Below, one piece after another: positions 25,460-33,863 of a DNA stretch of 64,000 bases. Each line of letters opens with the position of its first letter. Within the stretch, counting starts at the first letter, position 1. Made by a program: the position numbers and the translations under genes. The stretch is from AC-32 sp963788215. GTDB taxonomy: Bacteria > Actinomycetota > Thermoleophilia > Gaiellales > Gaiellaceae. The notes under the pieces were generated by a model. That model was not told where the DNA came from. It ran no database searches and worked only from the letters and a program-made list of their open reading frames with translations. The stretch lies in contig CAWBFX010000010.1 of the NCBI GenBank assembly GCA_963788215.1, positions 1,100,829-1,164,828 on the forward strand, in the 5' to 3' direction.

Positions 25460-26524
25460 GTGTTCGTCACCGGCCGCGCGATGAGAGGAGCCGGCTTGGA
25501 TTGGATCAAAGAGGCAGACGGGGTTTTCCGCGGAGGCGGAGTCAAGGGCCTTGCCCTCGCGGGCGCTCTCGAGGGGTTCGCGGAGCACCCGACGAAGGCG
25601 ATCACGCACTGGGAGAACGTCGCGGGCGCGAGCGCGGGGGCGATCATCGCCTGCTACCTCGCGACCGGCCACGACGCCGCCCAGATGCTCGACCTGATGA
25701 AGAAGACGAACTTCGGGCAGTTCGCCGACTTCCCGGCGCACAGCAAGATTCTCGGCGGCGGTCGGCTCGTCTTCCGGCACGGGATGGCGGCCGGCGACGC
25801 CTTCGAGCGCTGGTTCGACGACGTGCTCGAAGGGGCGACCTTCGGCTCGGTGCGCAGGCCGGCGACGAACGGGGGCCCGCCCGAGTGGCGGCTGAAGCTG
25901 ATCGCGGTCGACGTCACCCTGCGCCGCCTGCTCGTGCTTCCGGACGACCTCGTCTTCTACAAGGAGCCGGGCTCGTCGACGCTGATCGACCCCGACCATT
26001 TCAAGATCTCGCGGGCCGCGCGGATGAGCATGTCGATTCCGTACTTCTTCGACCCGATCAGGCTCGAGAGCTCGAGCGGAGGCACTTCCCTGATCGTCGA
26101 CGGCGGGACGCTCTCCAACTTCCCCGTCTGGCTCTTCGACGTCGACCCGGCGATCACCGGGAAGCCGCCTTGCCGGCCCACGTTCGGGTTCACGCTCGAG
26201 CACGGCCGCGGCCTCGGCGGCGGGCTGCAGACCCTGCAGAAGATCCAGCCCTGGGCGGTCCGCTTCGGCTTCGACATCTTCCACACGGCGCAGGAGGCCT
26301 GGGACACACGCTTCGTCTCGCACTCCACGCGCGTGCGCACCGTGACGGTCGACGCCGGCGACGTCGCCACGACCGAGTTCGACCTCTCGACCGAGAAGCA
26401 GGACATGCTCGTCGACAACGGTCGCAAGGCGGCGCGCGACTTCCTCGACCAGTTCGAGCTCGACGACTACATGAACACCTTCCACGCGCCCATCGCCCCC
26501 GAGGCTGCGGCGACCCGGAGCTGA
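25460..26524 (+). CDS. Patatin-like phospholipase
   Basis: 354 residues. Oxyanion loop FRGGGVKGLALAG (~residues 23-35), nucleophile elbow AGASAGAI (Ser of GxSxG at ~57) and catalytic Asp in IVDGGTLSNFP (~215) are all present, so a Ser-Asp dyad lipid acyl-hydrolase is predicted. No signal peptide. First of four genes joined by 1-nt gap or 4-nt overlaps (to 29199), followed by two peptidoglycan-acting hydrolases and a membrane protein. GTG 25460 or ATG 25481 may be the start; neither has a clear Shine-Dalgarno. Patatins occur as membrane-attacking effectors in several defence and toxin systems; such a role here is inference. Confidence 0.88.
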   Translation: MFVTGRAMRGAGLDWIKEADGVFRGGGVKGLALAGALEGFAEHPTKAITHWENVAGASAGAIIACYLATGHDAAQMLDLMKKTNFGQFADFPAHSKILGGGRLVFRHGMAAGDAFERWFDDVLEGATFGSVRRPATNGGPPEWRLKLIAVDVTLRRLLVLPDDLVFYKEPGSSTLIDPDHFKISRAARMSMSIPYFFDPIRLESSSGGTSLIVDGGTLSNFPVWLFDVDPAITGKPPCRPTFGFTLEHGRGLGGGLQTLQKIQPWAVRFGFDIFHTAQEAWDTRFVSHSTRVRTVTVDAGDVATTEFDLSTEKQDMLVDNGRKAARDFLDQFELDDYMNTFHAPIAPEAAATRS

Positions 26525-26525
26525 G

Positions 26526-27329
26526 GTGGCCGCTCTCCGGCTGAAGCGACCACCTTTCTCCGGGCCCCAGGTCCGGAAGCTCCAGCAGCGCCTGAAGGGG
26601 CTCGGGTACGACATCGGCTCCGTCGACGGCGTCTTCGGGCCCTCAACCGACCGCTGTCTGAAGGCGTTCCAGGGCGACCACGGGCTGACAGCGGACGGCG
26701 TGGTCGGGCCTGCGACGACCTCGGCCCTCGTCTCGGCGAAGCACGTCGACGGCGCTGCCCACCATGCGCCCGGGGAGGCGCGGTTCACTCCCGAACAGCT
26801 CGCGGCGCTCCTCGGCTGCAAGGCCGCGAACGTCCGCCGCTACTGGCCGCCGCTCCGAAGCGCGCTCGCCGAGCAAGGGCTCGGCGACGACGCCAGCGCG
26901 ATCGCGGCCATCGCGACCGTGGCGACGGAGGTGCCGGACTTCGCGCCGATCAACGAGTTCGGCGGGCCCTCCTACTTCAAGAAGATGTACGAAGGGCGGA
27001 AGGACCTGGGCAACACCCGTCCGGGCGACGGCGTTCGCTACCACGGCCGCGGGTTCATCCAACTGACCGGCCGGGCGAACTACCGCGGCTACGGCAAGAA
27101 GCTCGGCGTGCCGCTCGAGCAGAAGCCGGACCTCGCGCTAGACCCGAGCGTCGCGGCGCGAGTGCTCGCGGCGTACATGCGCGACCACGGGATCGGCGCG
27201 CTCGCCGCGCGCGGCGACTGGCAGGGCGTCCGGCGCGCCGTCAACGGCGGGTTGAACGGCTGGGAGCGCTTCAGCGCCTGCGTACAGAAGCTCAGCTCTG
27301 CGGCACGGGGAGGGGAAAGGCCCGCGTGA
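26526..27329 (+). CDS. Peptidoglycan-binding + GH19 (chitinase/endolysin-like) hydrolase
   Basis: 267 residues. N-terminal PG_binding_1 domain (~8-70: SGPQVRKLQQRLKGLGYD, VDGVFGPSTDRCLKAFQ) and a C-terminal GH19 lysozyme-like domain (~85-260: ATEVPDFAPINEFGG, with candidate catalytic Glu; PGDGVRYHGRGFIQLTGR; AVNGGLNGW). This layout is common in phage endolysins. No signal peptide, so export would need a holin-like or injection route, or cell lysis. The GTG start lies 1 nt after the patatin stop. Confidence 0.9.
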   Translation: MAALRLKRPPFSGPQVRKLQQRLKGLGYDIGSVDGVFGPSTDRCLKAFQGDHGLTADGVVGPATTSALVSAKHVDGAAHHAPGEARFTPEQLAALLGCKAANVRRYWPPLRSALAEQGLGDDASAIAAIATVATEVPDFAPINEFGGPSYFKKMYEGRKDLGNTRPGDGVRYHGRGFIQLTGRANYRGYGKKLGVPLEQKPDLALDPSVAARVLAAYMRDHGIGALAARGDWQGVRRAVNGGLNGWERFSACVQKLSSAARGGERPA

Positions 27330-28105
27330 GCCCGCTGGCGACCAAGAGGAAGTCGGCGGCTCACGCGGGTGCTGTCGTTCGCGGCCTGCAGCTGACCAAC
27401 CCGCACCTGACGGGCGACGACGTCAAGCATCTCCAGCAGCTGCTCGCATCCGGTCCCTACGGCAACTTCCAGCCCGGGACCGCGGACGGCGAGTATGGGC
27501 CGTCGACGGCCACGGCCGTCAAGCAGGCGAAGTGGATGCTCGGCTATCCGACGAAGGCGTGCGACGGCGCGGTCGGCCCGCATTTCGAGGGATTTCTGCA
27601 GGGCGCGCCGCTTCCGCCCGCGTACAAGGCCCGCCGCACGCGCCGGTTGAAGGATGCGGCCGGCGGCTCCGCGCTGCGGGACAAGATCGTGGCCTTCGCG
27701 CGCTGGGGGATCCAGAACGAGCCCTCGATCCACTACCAGCAGCTGCGCCCGCTCGACGGCCTCGCCAAGCCGCAAAAACTGCCGCTGCACACCGATTGCT
27801 CGGGGTTCTCGACGCTCTGCTACCGCTGGGCGGGCGCGTCCGACCCGAACGGCGGCAACTTCTCGGGCGCCTACACGGGAACCATGCTCACGCACTGCCG
27901 GCACATCCCGAAGAGCGCCGTGCAGCCCGGCGACCTCGTCGTCTGGGGCGCGTACCCGGGACACCACGTCGCGCTCGTGCTCGAGGCCGGCGCCGACCCG
28001 CTCCTCTGCTCGCACGGCCAGGAGAAGGGCCCCATCGCCATCGCGTTCTCCCAGGAGAGCAAGTACCAACCGACCCCGGCGACCTGGCTCACGTGCCTGT
28101 CATGA
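27326..28105 (+). CDS. Peptidoglycan-binding + NlpC/P60-like cysteine peptidase
   Basis: 259 residues. N-terminal PG-binding domain (~18-85: TGDDVKHLQQLLAS, GEYGPSTATAVKQAK) and a C-terminal NlpC/P60-type domain with the catalytic Cys in HTDCSGFSTLCYRW, His in GHHVALVLE and a third polar residue around CSHGQ. Predicted to cut peptide crosslinks or stems in peptidoglycan. Like the GH19 partner it has no signal peptide. GTG overlaps the upstream stop, and its stop overlaps the next gene (ATGA). Confidence 0.87.
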   Translation: MSPLATKRKSAAHAGAVVRGLQLTNPHLTGDDVKHLQQLLASGPYGNFQPGTADGEYGPSTATAVKQAKWMLGYPTKACDGAVGPHFEGFLQGAPLPPAYKARRTRRLKDAAGGSALRDKIVAFARWGIQNEPSIHYQQLRPLDGLAKPQKLPLHTDCSGFSTLCYRWAGASDPNGGNFSGAYTGTMLTHCRHIPKSAVQPGDLVVWGAYPGHHVALVLEAGADPLLCSHGQEKGPIAIAFSQESKYQPTPATWLTCLS

Positions 28106-29199
28106 CGGTGCGCGCGCCGCACAAGGCCAAGGCGAACGGCAACGGCCGGCCGCGCACGGTGGAGCAGATCGGTGCGTCTACCTTCTCCGATCTCGTCCGG
28201 GCGCACTACCAGCGCGAGCAGGAGCGCGGCAACGGCGGGTTCGCCGAAGCCGAGAGCGACTTCGAGAAGAGGCTCGCGCGCTTCGAGAAGGAGGAAGGCA
28301 AGCTCGCGGCGGTCTACTGGTCGACCCAGGACGCCTCCGCAATCGCGCTCACGATCGGCGCGCCGCGCGGGAAACGGAACCCGATCGCCGACACGGACGC
28401 CGACGTGCGTCTCCACCGGGTCACCGACTGGGTCACGAAGGAGGCCGAGCCCATCGCCGAGCTGCTTCACGAGTGCGACGTGCTCGGGATCCGCGTGCGT
28501 GAGGTGCTGCGCGGGACGAGCCAGCGAATCGCGATGCAGTGGCTCTATTCGGTGCAGGAGCATGCGCTCGGCTTCCTCGAGCGCCGCGACAGCCGGCACG
28601 TGAAGGTCGAGGCCAGGTTCGTGCGAGAGCAGCGCGCCGAGCTTGCGCGGATCGAGAAGTACTACCTCCGGACGGGCTCGAAGGCCGGGCGCATCGTCTA
28701 CGCGACGGGGATGCTCTGGTCTGCGGCCGCGATAGTGGTGACCTGCGCCGTGGTCGGGATCGTGTTCGCGGCGATCTCCAACTACCTGCGGCATGACGGG
28801 GCGTCCGGTTACCTGCTCCTCTCGACGGCCTCCGGGGCGATGGGCGCGCTCGTGAGCGTTCTTTCCCGGATGAGCAGCGGCGACGAGCGCTTCACGGTCG
28901 ACTTCGAGGTCGGTCGGCCGCTCTTGCGCCGCCTGGGGTTGTACAAGCCGTTCGTCGGCGCAGTCTTCGGCGTGGCGACGTACTTCCTGCTCGCGGCAGG
29001 TCTGCTGCCGGCCGAGAACAAGGGCGACCACCTCTACTTCTACGGCGTGATCGCCTTCCTCGCAGGCTTCAGCGAGCGGTTCACCGGCGTCATCTTCGGC
29101 AACGCGGAACGGCTCGTCGGCGGCGAAGCGCCGCCACCGGGCGCGCCGCCCGCCCAGGCACCCGACGGCGTCCAGGCACCCGAGGGCGACGCAGGCTGA
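28102..29199 (+). CDS. Membrane protein with long cytoplasmic helical domain (cassette gene 4)
   Basis: 365 residues. The first ~200 are soluble and strongly helical (SDFEKRLARFEKEEGKL, FVREQRAELARIEKYYL). Then come four hydrophobic segments: VYATGMLWSAAAIVVTCAVV, LLLSTASGAMGALVSVLSRM, FVGAVFGVATYFLLAAGLL and FYGVIAFLAGFSERFTGVIF. The G-A-(L)-V-S-V-L-x-R...P-F-x-G-A...F-L-A-G-F-S-E-R pattern looks conserved, but I cannot name the family. A Pro/Ala-rich tail ends the protein. It may anchor or gate the upstream enzymes; it is not a typical holin. Confidence 0.7.
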   Translation: MTVRAPHKAKANGNGRPRTVEQIGASTFSDLVRAHYQREQERGNGGFAEAESDFEKRLARFEKEEGKLAAVYWSTQDASAIALTIGAPRGKRNPIADTDADVRLHRVTDWVTKEAEPIAELLHECDVLGIRVREVLRGTSQRIAMQWLYSVQEHALGFLERRDSRHVKVEARFVREQRAELARIEKYYLRTGSKAGRIVYATGMLWSAAAIVVTCAVVGIVFAAISNYLRHDGASGYLLLSTASGAMGALVSVLSRMSSGDERFTVDFEVGRPLLRRLGLYKPFVGAVFGVATYFLLAAGLLPAENKGDHLYFYGVIAFLAGFSERFTGVIFGNAERLVGGEAPPPGAPPAQAPDGVQAPEGDAG

Positions 29200-29232
29200 T
29201 CCGTCCGGCGGCCCCCGTACCGTGGGCTGCCC

Positions 29233-31110
29233 ATGCCGGACCGAGACTGGCAGCTACGCGGCGCCGCGCCGCGCGACAAGGTCGAGCTCCTCGCGGAGGA
29301 GCTCGGGCTTTCACGAACCACCGCGAGCGTACTCGTTCGCCGCGGCTACGCCGACCCCGTGGAGGCGCGACGCTTCCTCGAGGCGGAGCTCCCCGCGCAT
29401 GACCCGCTCGAACTCGGCGACATGGCCGCGGCGTGCGACGCGATCCGGGCGGCGATCGCGGCCGGGAAGAAGATCTGCGTCCACGGCGACTACGACGCTG
29501 ACGGCATCTGCGCGACCGCGCTTGCGGTCCTGGTCCTGCGCGAGCTCGGCGCGGACGTGAGCTGGCACCTGCCGAGCCGCTTCGACGAGGGCTACGGCGT
29601 GGGCCGCGAGACCTTGACTCGACTGGCGGGCGAGGGTGTGGGGCTGGTCCTGACCGTGGACTGCGGCGTGACGGCCGTCGACGAGGTGGCGCACGCGTGC
29701 GAGCTCGGGCTGGACGTCGTCGTGACCGACCACCATCGCGCCGGGCCGGAGCTGCCGGGCTGCCCGGTCGTCGGGCCGTACCGCGGCGAGTATCCGTTCC
29801 GCGGGCTCTGCGGGACCGGTGTCGTCTGGAAGCTCGGCGAGGCGCTGCTGGGAGCGGGCTCGCCGGAGCTCGAGCGCCACCTCGACCTCGTCGCGGTCGC
29901 GACGGTTGCCGACGTCGTGCCGCTCGTGGACGAGAACCGTGCCCTCACCGTCGCGGGTCTGCGGGCACTCGCGCGGACGCAGAAGCCCGGGCTGCGCGAG
30001 CTGATGCGCGCCGCGCGGGTCGACCCGGCCGTGATCGACTCGGGCGCGATCGGCTTCCGGCTCGCTCCGCGCCTGAACGCCTCCGGGCGGCTCGGCCGGC
30101 CCGAGGCCGCGCTGGTGCTGCTCCTTACCGAAGACCAGTCCGAGGCGTCCACGCTGGCCGCCGAGCTCGAGCAGCTCAACCGCGACCGGCAGGCGGTCGA
30201 GGAGCGCATCTCGCGGGAAGCGGTCGAGGCGATCGAGTCCTGGCCCGAGTCCCGCCGCGCGCGGCGCGGCTACGTCGTCGCGGGCGAGGGCTGGCACGAG
30301 GGCGTAATCGGGATCGTCGCCTCGCGGCTGGTCGAGCGCTACCACCGGCCCGTCGTCCTGATCGCCGGAACAGAGGGCGACTGGAAGGGCTCGGGCCGCT
30401 CGATCCCGTCCTTCGACCTGCACGACGGCCTGCGCGACTGCGCCTCGCACCTCGAGCGCTGGGGCGGCCACTCCGCCGCGGCGGGGCTCTCCATCAAGCC
30501 CGACCGCGTCGAGGCGTTCGCGGATGCCTTCGCCGCCGTCGCCGACTCCTGCCTCGGCGAACGCGATCTCCGCTCGGTCACGACGGTCGATGCCTTCGCG
30601 CACGGGTCCGAGCTCACACTCGACCTCTGCGCCGAGCTCGCGAGGCTCGCGCCGTTCGGCCTCGGCAACCCGAACGTGACGCTGCTCCTGAACGGGTGCG
30701 AGCTCTCCGATCTCTCCGCGGTCGGCGAGGGCAAGCACCTGCGCTTCCGCGTCAGCGAGGACGGCCGCGACTCCGGCAGCGCGATCGCGTTTCGCTTCGG
30801 GCGCCGGCTCGACAGCCTCCGCCGGGTTGGCCATTACGACGTTGCCTTCCGGCTCGAGGCGAACCAGTGGAACGGGACCGTCGCGCCGCAGCTCAACGTA
30901 CGCGAGGTCTTCGCCGCCGACGACCGCTACGTCGACCGCCGCGAGTGGCTCAAGGGCGAATGGCGCAAGCCCGTCGAGCAGCGCGACCCGGGTGCGGCAG
31001 CGGTCTTCGCAGAGCTCGCGCTTGCCCAGGGAGGTGACCGGCGCCACCTGCTCGAGTCGGAAGCGTTCCTCGCGCTGCTCGCAGAACCAGAGCTGGCGAA
31101 GGCCGCCTAG
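29233..31110 (+). CDS. recJ: Single-stranded-DNA-specific exonuclease RecJ
   Basis: 625 residues, DHH superfamily. Motifs in order: HGDYDADGICATAL (motif I, ~80-93), TVDCGVTAVDE (II), VVTDHHRAGPELPG (III, DHH), CGTGVVWKLGEALLG, then DHHA1 with GEGWHEGVIGIVASRLVERY and the GRS-type GSGRSIPSFDLHDGL, and a C-terminal OB fold. 5'-3' ssDNA degradation in recombination and mismatch repair. ATG 29233; TACCGT ends nine bases upstream. Confidence 0.95.
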   Translation: MPDRDWQLRGAAPRDKVELLAEELGLSRTTASVLVRRGYADPVEARRFLEAELPAHDPLELGDMAAACDAIRAAIAAGKKICVHGDYDADGICATALAVLVLRELGADVSWHLPSRFDEGYGVGRETLTRLAGEGVGLVLTVDCGVTAVDEVAHACELGLDVVVTDHHRAGPELPGCPVVGPYRGEYPFRGLCGTGVVWKLGEALLGAGSPELERHLDLVAVATVADVVPLVDENRALTVAGLRALARTQKPGLRELMRAARVDPAVIDSGAIGFRLAPRLNASGRLGRPEAALVLLLTEDQSEASTLAAELEQLNRDRQAVEERISREAVEAIESWPESRRARRGYVVAGEGWHEGVIGIVASRLVERYHRPVVLIAGTEGDWKGSGRSIPSFDLHDGLRDCASHLERWGGHSAAAGLSIKPDRVEAFADAFAAVADSCLGERDLRSVTTVDAFAHGSELTLDLCAELARLAPFGLGNPNVTLLLNGCELSDLSAVGEGKHLRFRVSEDGRDSGSAIAFRFGRRLDSLRRVGHYDVAFRLEANQWNGTVAPQLNVREVFAADDRYVDRREWLKGEWRKPVEQRDPGAAAVFAELALAQGGDRRHLLESEAFLALLAEPELAKAA

Positions 31111-31273
31111 TGCCCCTCCAGGCAATCCATGCCCGCTTCTGACCCGCGATCACGCGGCGCCAGGAACTATCCTCGCCCTTGCCAAGGCAAACCAGCCTTG
31201 GCCGCGGACGAGTGCGGCCCCTGGCTTGGTGCTCGCGACCCAGAAGCTGGGCGGCATTACCTGAAGGGGCACT
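31109..31273. ncRNA. Candidate structured RNA: 165-nt nested inverted repeat
   Basis: Between recJ and rel there is no convincing gene but a strikingly self-complementary block. Outer arms 31109-31122 and 31260-31273 (AGTGCCCCT.CAGG, 13 of 14 pairs); next stem 31131-31141 with 31241-31252 (GCCCGCTTCTG, one bulge); next 31159-31164 with 31220-31225 (GCCAGG/CCTGGC); a side hairpin CCGCG-ATCA-CGCGG at 31144-31157; an apical hairpin GCCAAGGC with a 6-nt loop at 31181-31202. An elongated rod with a bulge hairpin is 6S-RNA-like in shape, but I see no conserved 6S sequence. Strand unknown. A small MITE-like element is the alternative. Confidence 0.45.
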
Positions 31274-31478
31274 AACGCGTACTGAGGGCGACGCGCCGGC
31301 GGCGGGGGCGGAGAGGCCGGTCGGCTCGCGCTGCGTCGTCCAGCGAGACGAGCAGACGGGCGAGCTTCAGGGCCTTGCGTTCATCTTTGCGGCGGCGCAT
31401 GTCGATGTTTTTTCGGCAGATGGGAATGCGTTCCTTTAGCCCCAATGCCCCGGAGCCGGGCACCAGGAAACCCGGGAG
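31274..31478. other. Remainder of recJ-rel intergenic region
   Basis: No gene is well supported. A reverse-strand open frame from ATG 31400 to the stop at 31272-31274 would give a 42-residue basic peptide (MRRRKDERKALKLARLLVSL...), without a TANNNT box or Shine-Dalgarno in front. It may be chance or a small basic protein. A T6 run at 31406-31411 has no hairpin directly before it. Confidence 0.3.
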
Positions 31479-31484
31479 TACACT
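31479..31484 (+). promoter_or_regulatory. -10 element of rel
   Basis: TACACT six bases before the rel ATG, no Shine-Dalgarno: leaderless geometry. Confidence 0.5.
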
Positions 31485-31490
31485 TTTTCT

Positions 31491-33701
31491 ATGACGGTTC
31501 TCGAAGCAGGCGGACGACACCAGGAGCTCATCGAGGAGCTCATCTCGGACGTCGCCGCGTACAACGAGGGCGTCGACAAAGACCTCCTGCGCCGCGCGTT
31601 CAGCTTCGCCGCCGAGAGGCACGCAGGCCAGCAGCGGCGCTCGGGCGAGGACTTCATCCACCACCCGTGGGGAGCAGCCAAGATCTGCGCCGAGCTGCGG
31701 CTGGACGAGGAGACGATCGCCGCCGCGTTGCTTCACGACGTCGTCGAGGACACGGACACCGACATCAAGGAGGTCCGCGAGGAGTTCGGCGACGAGGTCG
31801 CGCAGCTCGTCGAGGGCGTCACGAAGCTGACCCGCATCCAGTTCCAGAGCCGCGAGCAGGCCGAGGCCGAGAACTACCGGAAGATGATCGTGGCGATGGC
31901 CCAGGACGTGCGGGTCATCCTGATCAAGCTCGCCGACCGCCTTCACAACATGCGGACGATCGAGTACCTCGGCAAGCAGAAGCAGGTCCAGAAGGCGAAG
32001 GAGACGCTCGAGGTCTACGCGCCGCTCGCGCACCGCCTGGGGATCAACAAGCTGAAGTGGGAGCTCGAGGACCTCGCCTTCACGACGCTGCACCCGCGCA
32101 AGTACGAGGAGATCAAGGCGATGGTCTCGGAGCGCCGTACCGATCGCGACGAGCACGTGCGCGAGGCGGCGATGGTGCTGAAGGCCGAGCTGGAGAAGGT
32201 CGACATCCCCGCCGAGATCTCGGGCCGCGCCAAGCACTTCTATTCGATCTACGACAAGATGGCCAAGAAGGGCCGCGAGTTCAACGAGATCTACGACCTG
32301 ACGGCGATGCGCGTGATCGTCGAGCGGGACGCGGACGAGGGGACGCGCGACTGCTACGGGGCGCTCGGCCTGATCCACGCGCTCTGGAAGCCGATGCCCG
32401 GCCGCTTCAAGGACTACGTCGCGATGCCGAAGCTGAACGGCTACCGCGCGCTGCACACAACCGTGATCGGCCCGGAAGGACGGCCGCTCGAGATCCAGGT
32501 GCGCACCCGCGAGATGCATGAGACCGCGGAGTTCGGCGTCGCCGCGCACTGGCTCTACAAGGTCGGCACCAAGGAGGGCAACCGCGACGAGGAGTGGCTC
32601 GCCTGGATCCGCCAGCTGATGGACTGGCAGGAGGACGAGGCCGACCCGCGGGAGTTCATGAAGTCCTTCCGCACCGACCTGTTCGACGACGAGGTCTACG
32701 TCTTCACGCCGAAGGGCGAGGTCAAGGTGCTGCCGTCGGGCTCGACGCCGATCGACTTCGCGTACGCCGTCCACACCGACGTCGGCCACCGCACGGTCGG
32801 CGCCAAGATCAACGGCCGCATCGTCCCGCTGCACTACCACCTGAAGAGCGGCGACTTCGTGGAGATCCTGACCACGAAGGCCGGGCGCGGGCCGTCACGC
32901 GACTGGATCTCGCTGGCCGCCTCGTCCCGCGCTCGCAACAAGATCCGCCAGTGGTTCTCCCGCGAGACCCGCGAGGAGACCGAGGCGAAGGGCCGCGAGA
33001 CCCTCGAGACCGCGCTGAAGAAGCAGAACCTCCCGTACCGCAAGCTCCAGGGCTCGTCCTTGATGGCGCAGGTGATCCGCGAGTCGGGCTACAAGAAGGC
33101 CGAGGACTTCTACCTCGCGCTCGGCTCCGGGAAGCTCCAGGCCGGCCAGATCGTCAACAAGGTCATCCAGCGCCTGAAGACCGAAGAGGTCGCCGAGGAA
33201 GAGGCGGTCCCGCTCAAGGCGCCGAAGGCGCGCCATGCGGTCGCGAGCGAGAACCTCGGGATCGTCGTCCGCGGCGTCGATGACGTGCTCGTCCGGCTCG
33301 CGAAGTGCTGCACGCCGGTGCCGGGCGACAAAATCGTCGGCTACGTCTCGCTCGGCAAGGGGATCACCATCCACCGCGAGGACTGCTCGAACGTCAAGGC
33401 GCTGCGGCGCAACCCGGAGCGCCTGACGAAGGTCTCGTGGGACGGCAGCGTCGCGACCCGCAGCTTCCGCGTCCAGATCGCGGTCGACTCCTGGGACCGC
33501 CCGCGGCTGCTCGAGGACGTCGCCCGGACCTTCGCCGAGCACGGCGCGAACATCGTGGAGTACGGCGGCCACGTCGAGGACCAGCTCGCCAAGAACTGGT
33601 ACGTGGCCGAGGTCGGGGACGTGAAGTCGCTGCGCAGCCTGCTCACGGCTCTGCGCAATGTCGACGCCGTTTTCGACGCCTACAGAGTCACGCCCTCCTA
33701 A
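31491..33701 (+). CDS. rel: Bifunctional (p)ppGpp synthetase/hydrolase Rel
   Basis: 736 residues, long-RSH architecture. HD hydrolase domain (~35-180) with intact AERHAGQQRRSG and LLHDVVEDTD; synthetase domain (~240-360) with YSIYDKMAKKG and GRFKDYVAMPKLNGYRALHT, where RFKD is the RXKD form typical of bifunctional enzymes rather than the EXDD of RelA; TGS (~395-455: VYVFTPKGEVKVLP); a zinc-finger/CC region with VRLAKCCTPVPGD; C-terminal ACT domain (~660-736). Controls the stringent response. ATG 31491. Confidence 0.96.
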   Translation: MTVLEAGGRHQELIEELISDVAAYNEGVDKDLLRRAFSFAAERHAGQQRRSGEDFIHHPWGAAKICAELRLDEETIAAALLHDVVEDTDTDIKEVREEFGDEVAQLVEGVTKLTRIQFQSREQAEAENYRKMIVAMAQDVRVILIKLADRLHNMRTIEYLGKQKQVQKAKETLEVYAPLAHRLGINKLKWELEDLAFTTLHPRKYEEIKAMVSERRTDRDEHVREAAMVLKAELEKVDIPAEISGRAKHFYSIYDKMAKKGREFNEIYDLTAMRVIVERDADEGTRDCYGALGLIHALWKPMPGRFKDYVAMPKLNGYRALHTTVIGPEGRPLEIQVRTREMHETAEFGVAAHWLYKVGTKEGNRDEEWLAWIRQLMDWQEDEADPREFMKSFRTDLFDDEVYVFTPKGEVKVLPSGSTPIDFAYAVHTDVGHRTVGAKINGRIVPLHYHLKSGDFVEILTTKAGRGPSRDWISLAASSRARNKIRQWFSRETREETEAKGRETLETALKKQNLPYRKLQGSSLMAQVIRESGYKKAEDFYLALGSGKLQAGQIVNKVIQRLKTEEVAEEEAVPLKAPKARHAVASENLGIVVRGVDDVLVRLAKCCTPVPGDKIVGYVSLGKGITIHREDCSNVKALRRNPERLTKVSWDGSVATRSFRVQIAVDSWDRPRLLEDVARTFAEHGANIVEYGGHVEDQLAKNWYVAEVGDVKSLRSLLTALRNVDAVFDAYRVTPS

Positions 33702-33704
33702 TCA

Positions 33705-33753
33705 CTCGAACGAGGGATCATCCCTCGAACGAGGGGGGTACCTCGAACGAGGG
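33705..33753. repeat. Three tandem copies of CTCGAACGAGGG
   Basis: Identical 12-mers at 33705-33716, 33724-33735 and 33742-33753 (periods 19 and 18 bp) just after the rel stop. The middle copy extends to CCCTCG-AA-CGAGGG, a near-perfect dyad. Too short and too tightly spaced for CRISPR. The following ~110 nt to 33863 hold no gene. May be a regulator-binding array, a terminator remnant or a repeat-expansion site. Confidence 0.6.
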
Positions 33754-33863
33754 ATGGCGCTTTTCGCGGTCCTGACTAAAACGAGAGGTAAGGGGAGGGG
33801 GGTTCTGCAAAGAGGCTGCGGCGCCCGTCTGTTAACGAGGACGGCGGGCGGGCGCCCAGCGCC

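Noticed and set aside
26643..27062. Antisense frame over the GH19 gene
   Set aside because: The GH19 and PG-binding motifs are unambiguous on the forward strand.
25460..29199. Reading the four-gene cassette as a prophage remnant
   Set aside because: No capsid, tail, terminase, integrase, att repeat or tRNA insertion site nearby, and base composition looks like the flanks. Kept as a chromosomal cassette of unknown role.
31272..31400. 42-codon basic open frame between recJ and rel
   Set aside because: No promoter box or Shine-Dalgarno and composition is Arg/Lys-biased; its stop lies within the outer arm of the candidate RNA. Not listed as a gene.
33705..33753. Short direct repeats considered as a CRISPR array
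   Set aside because: 12-bp units with 6-7-bp gaps are too short for repeats and spacers, and no cas genes are in the window.
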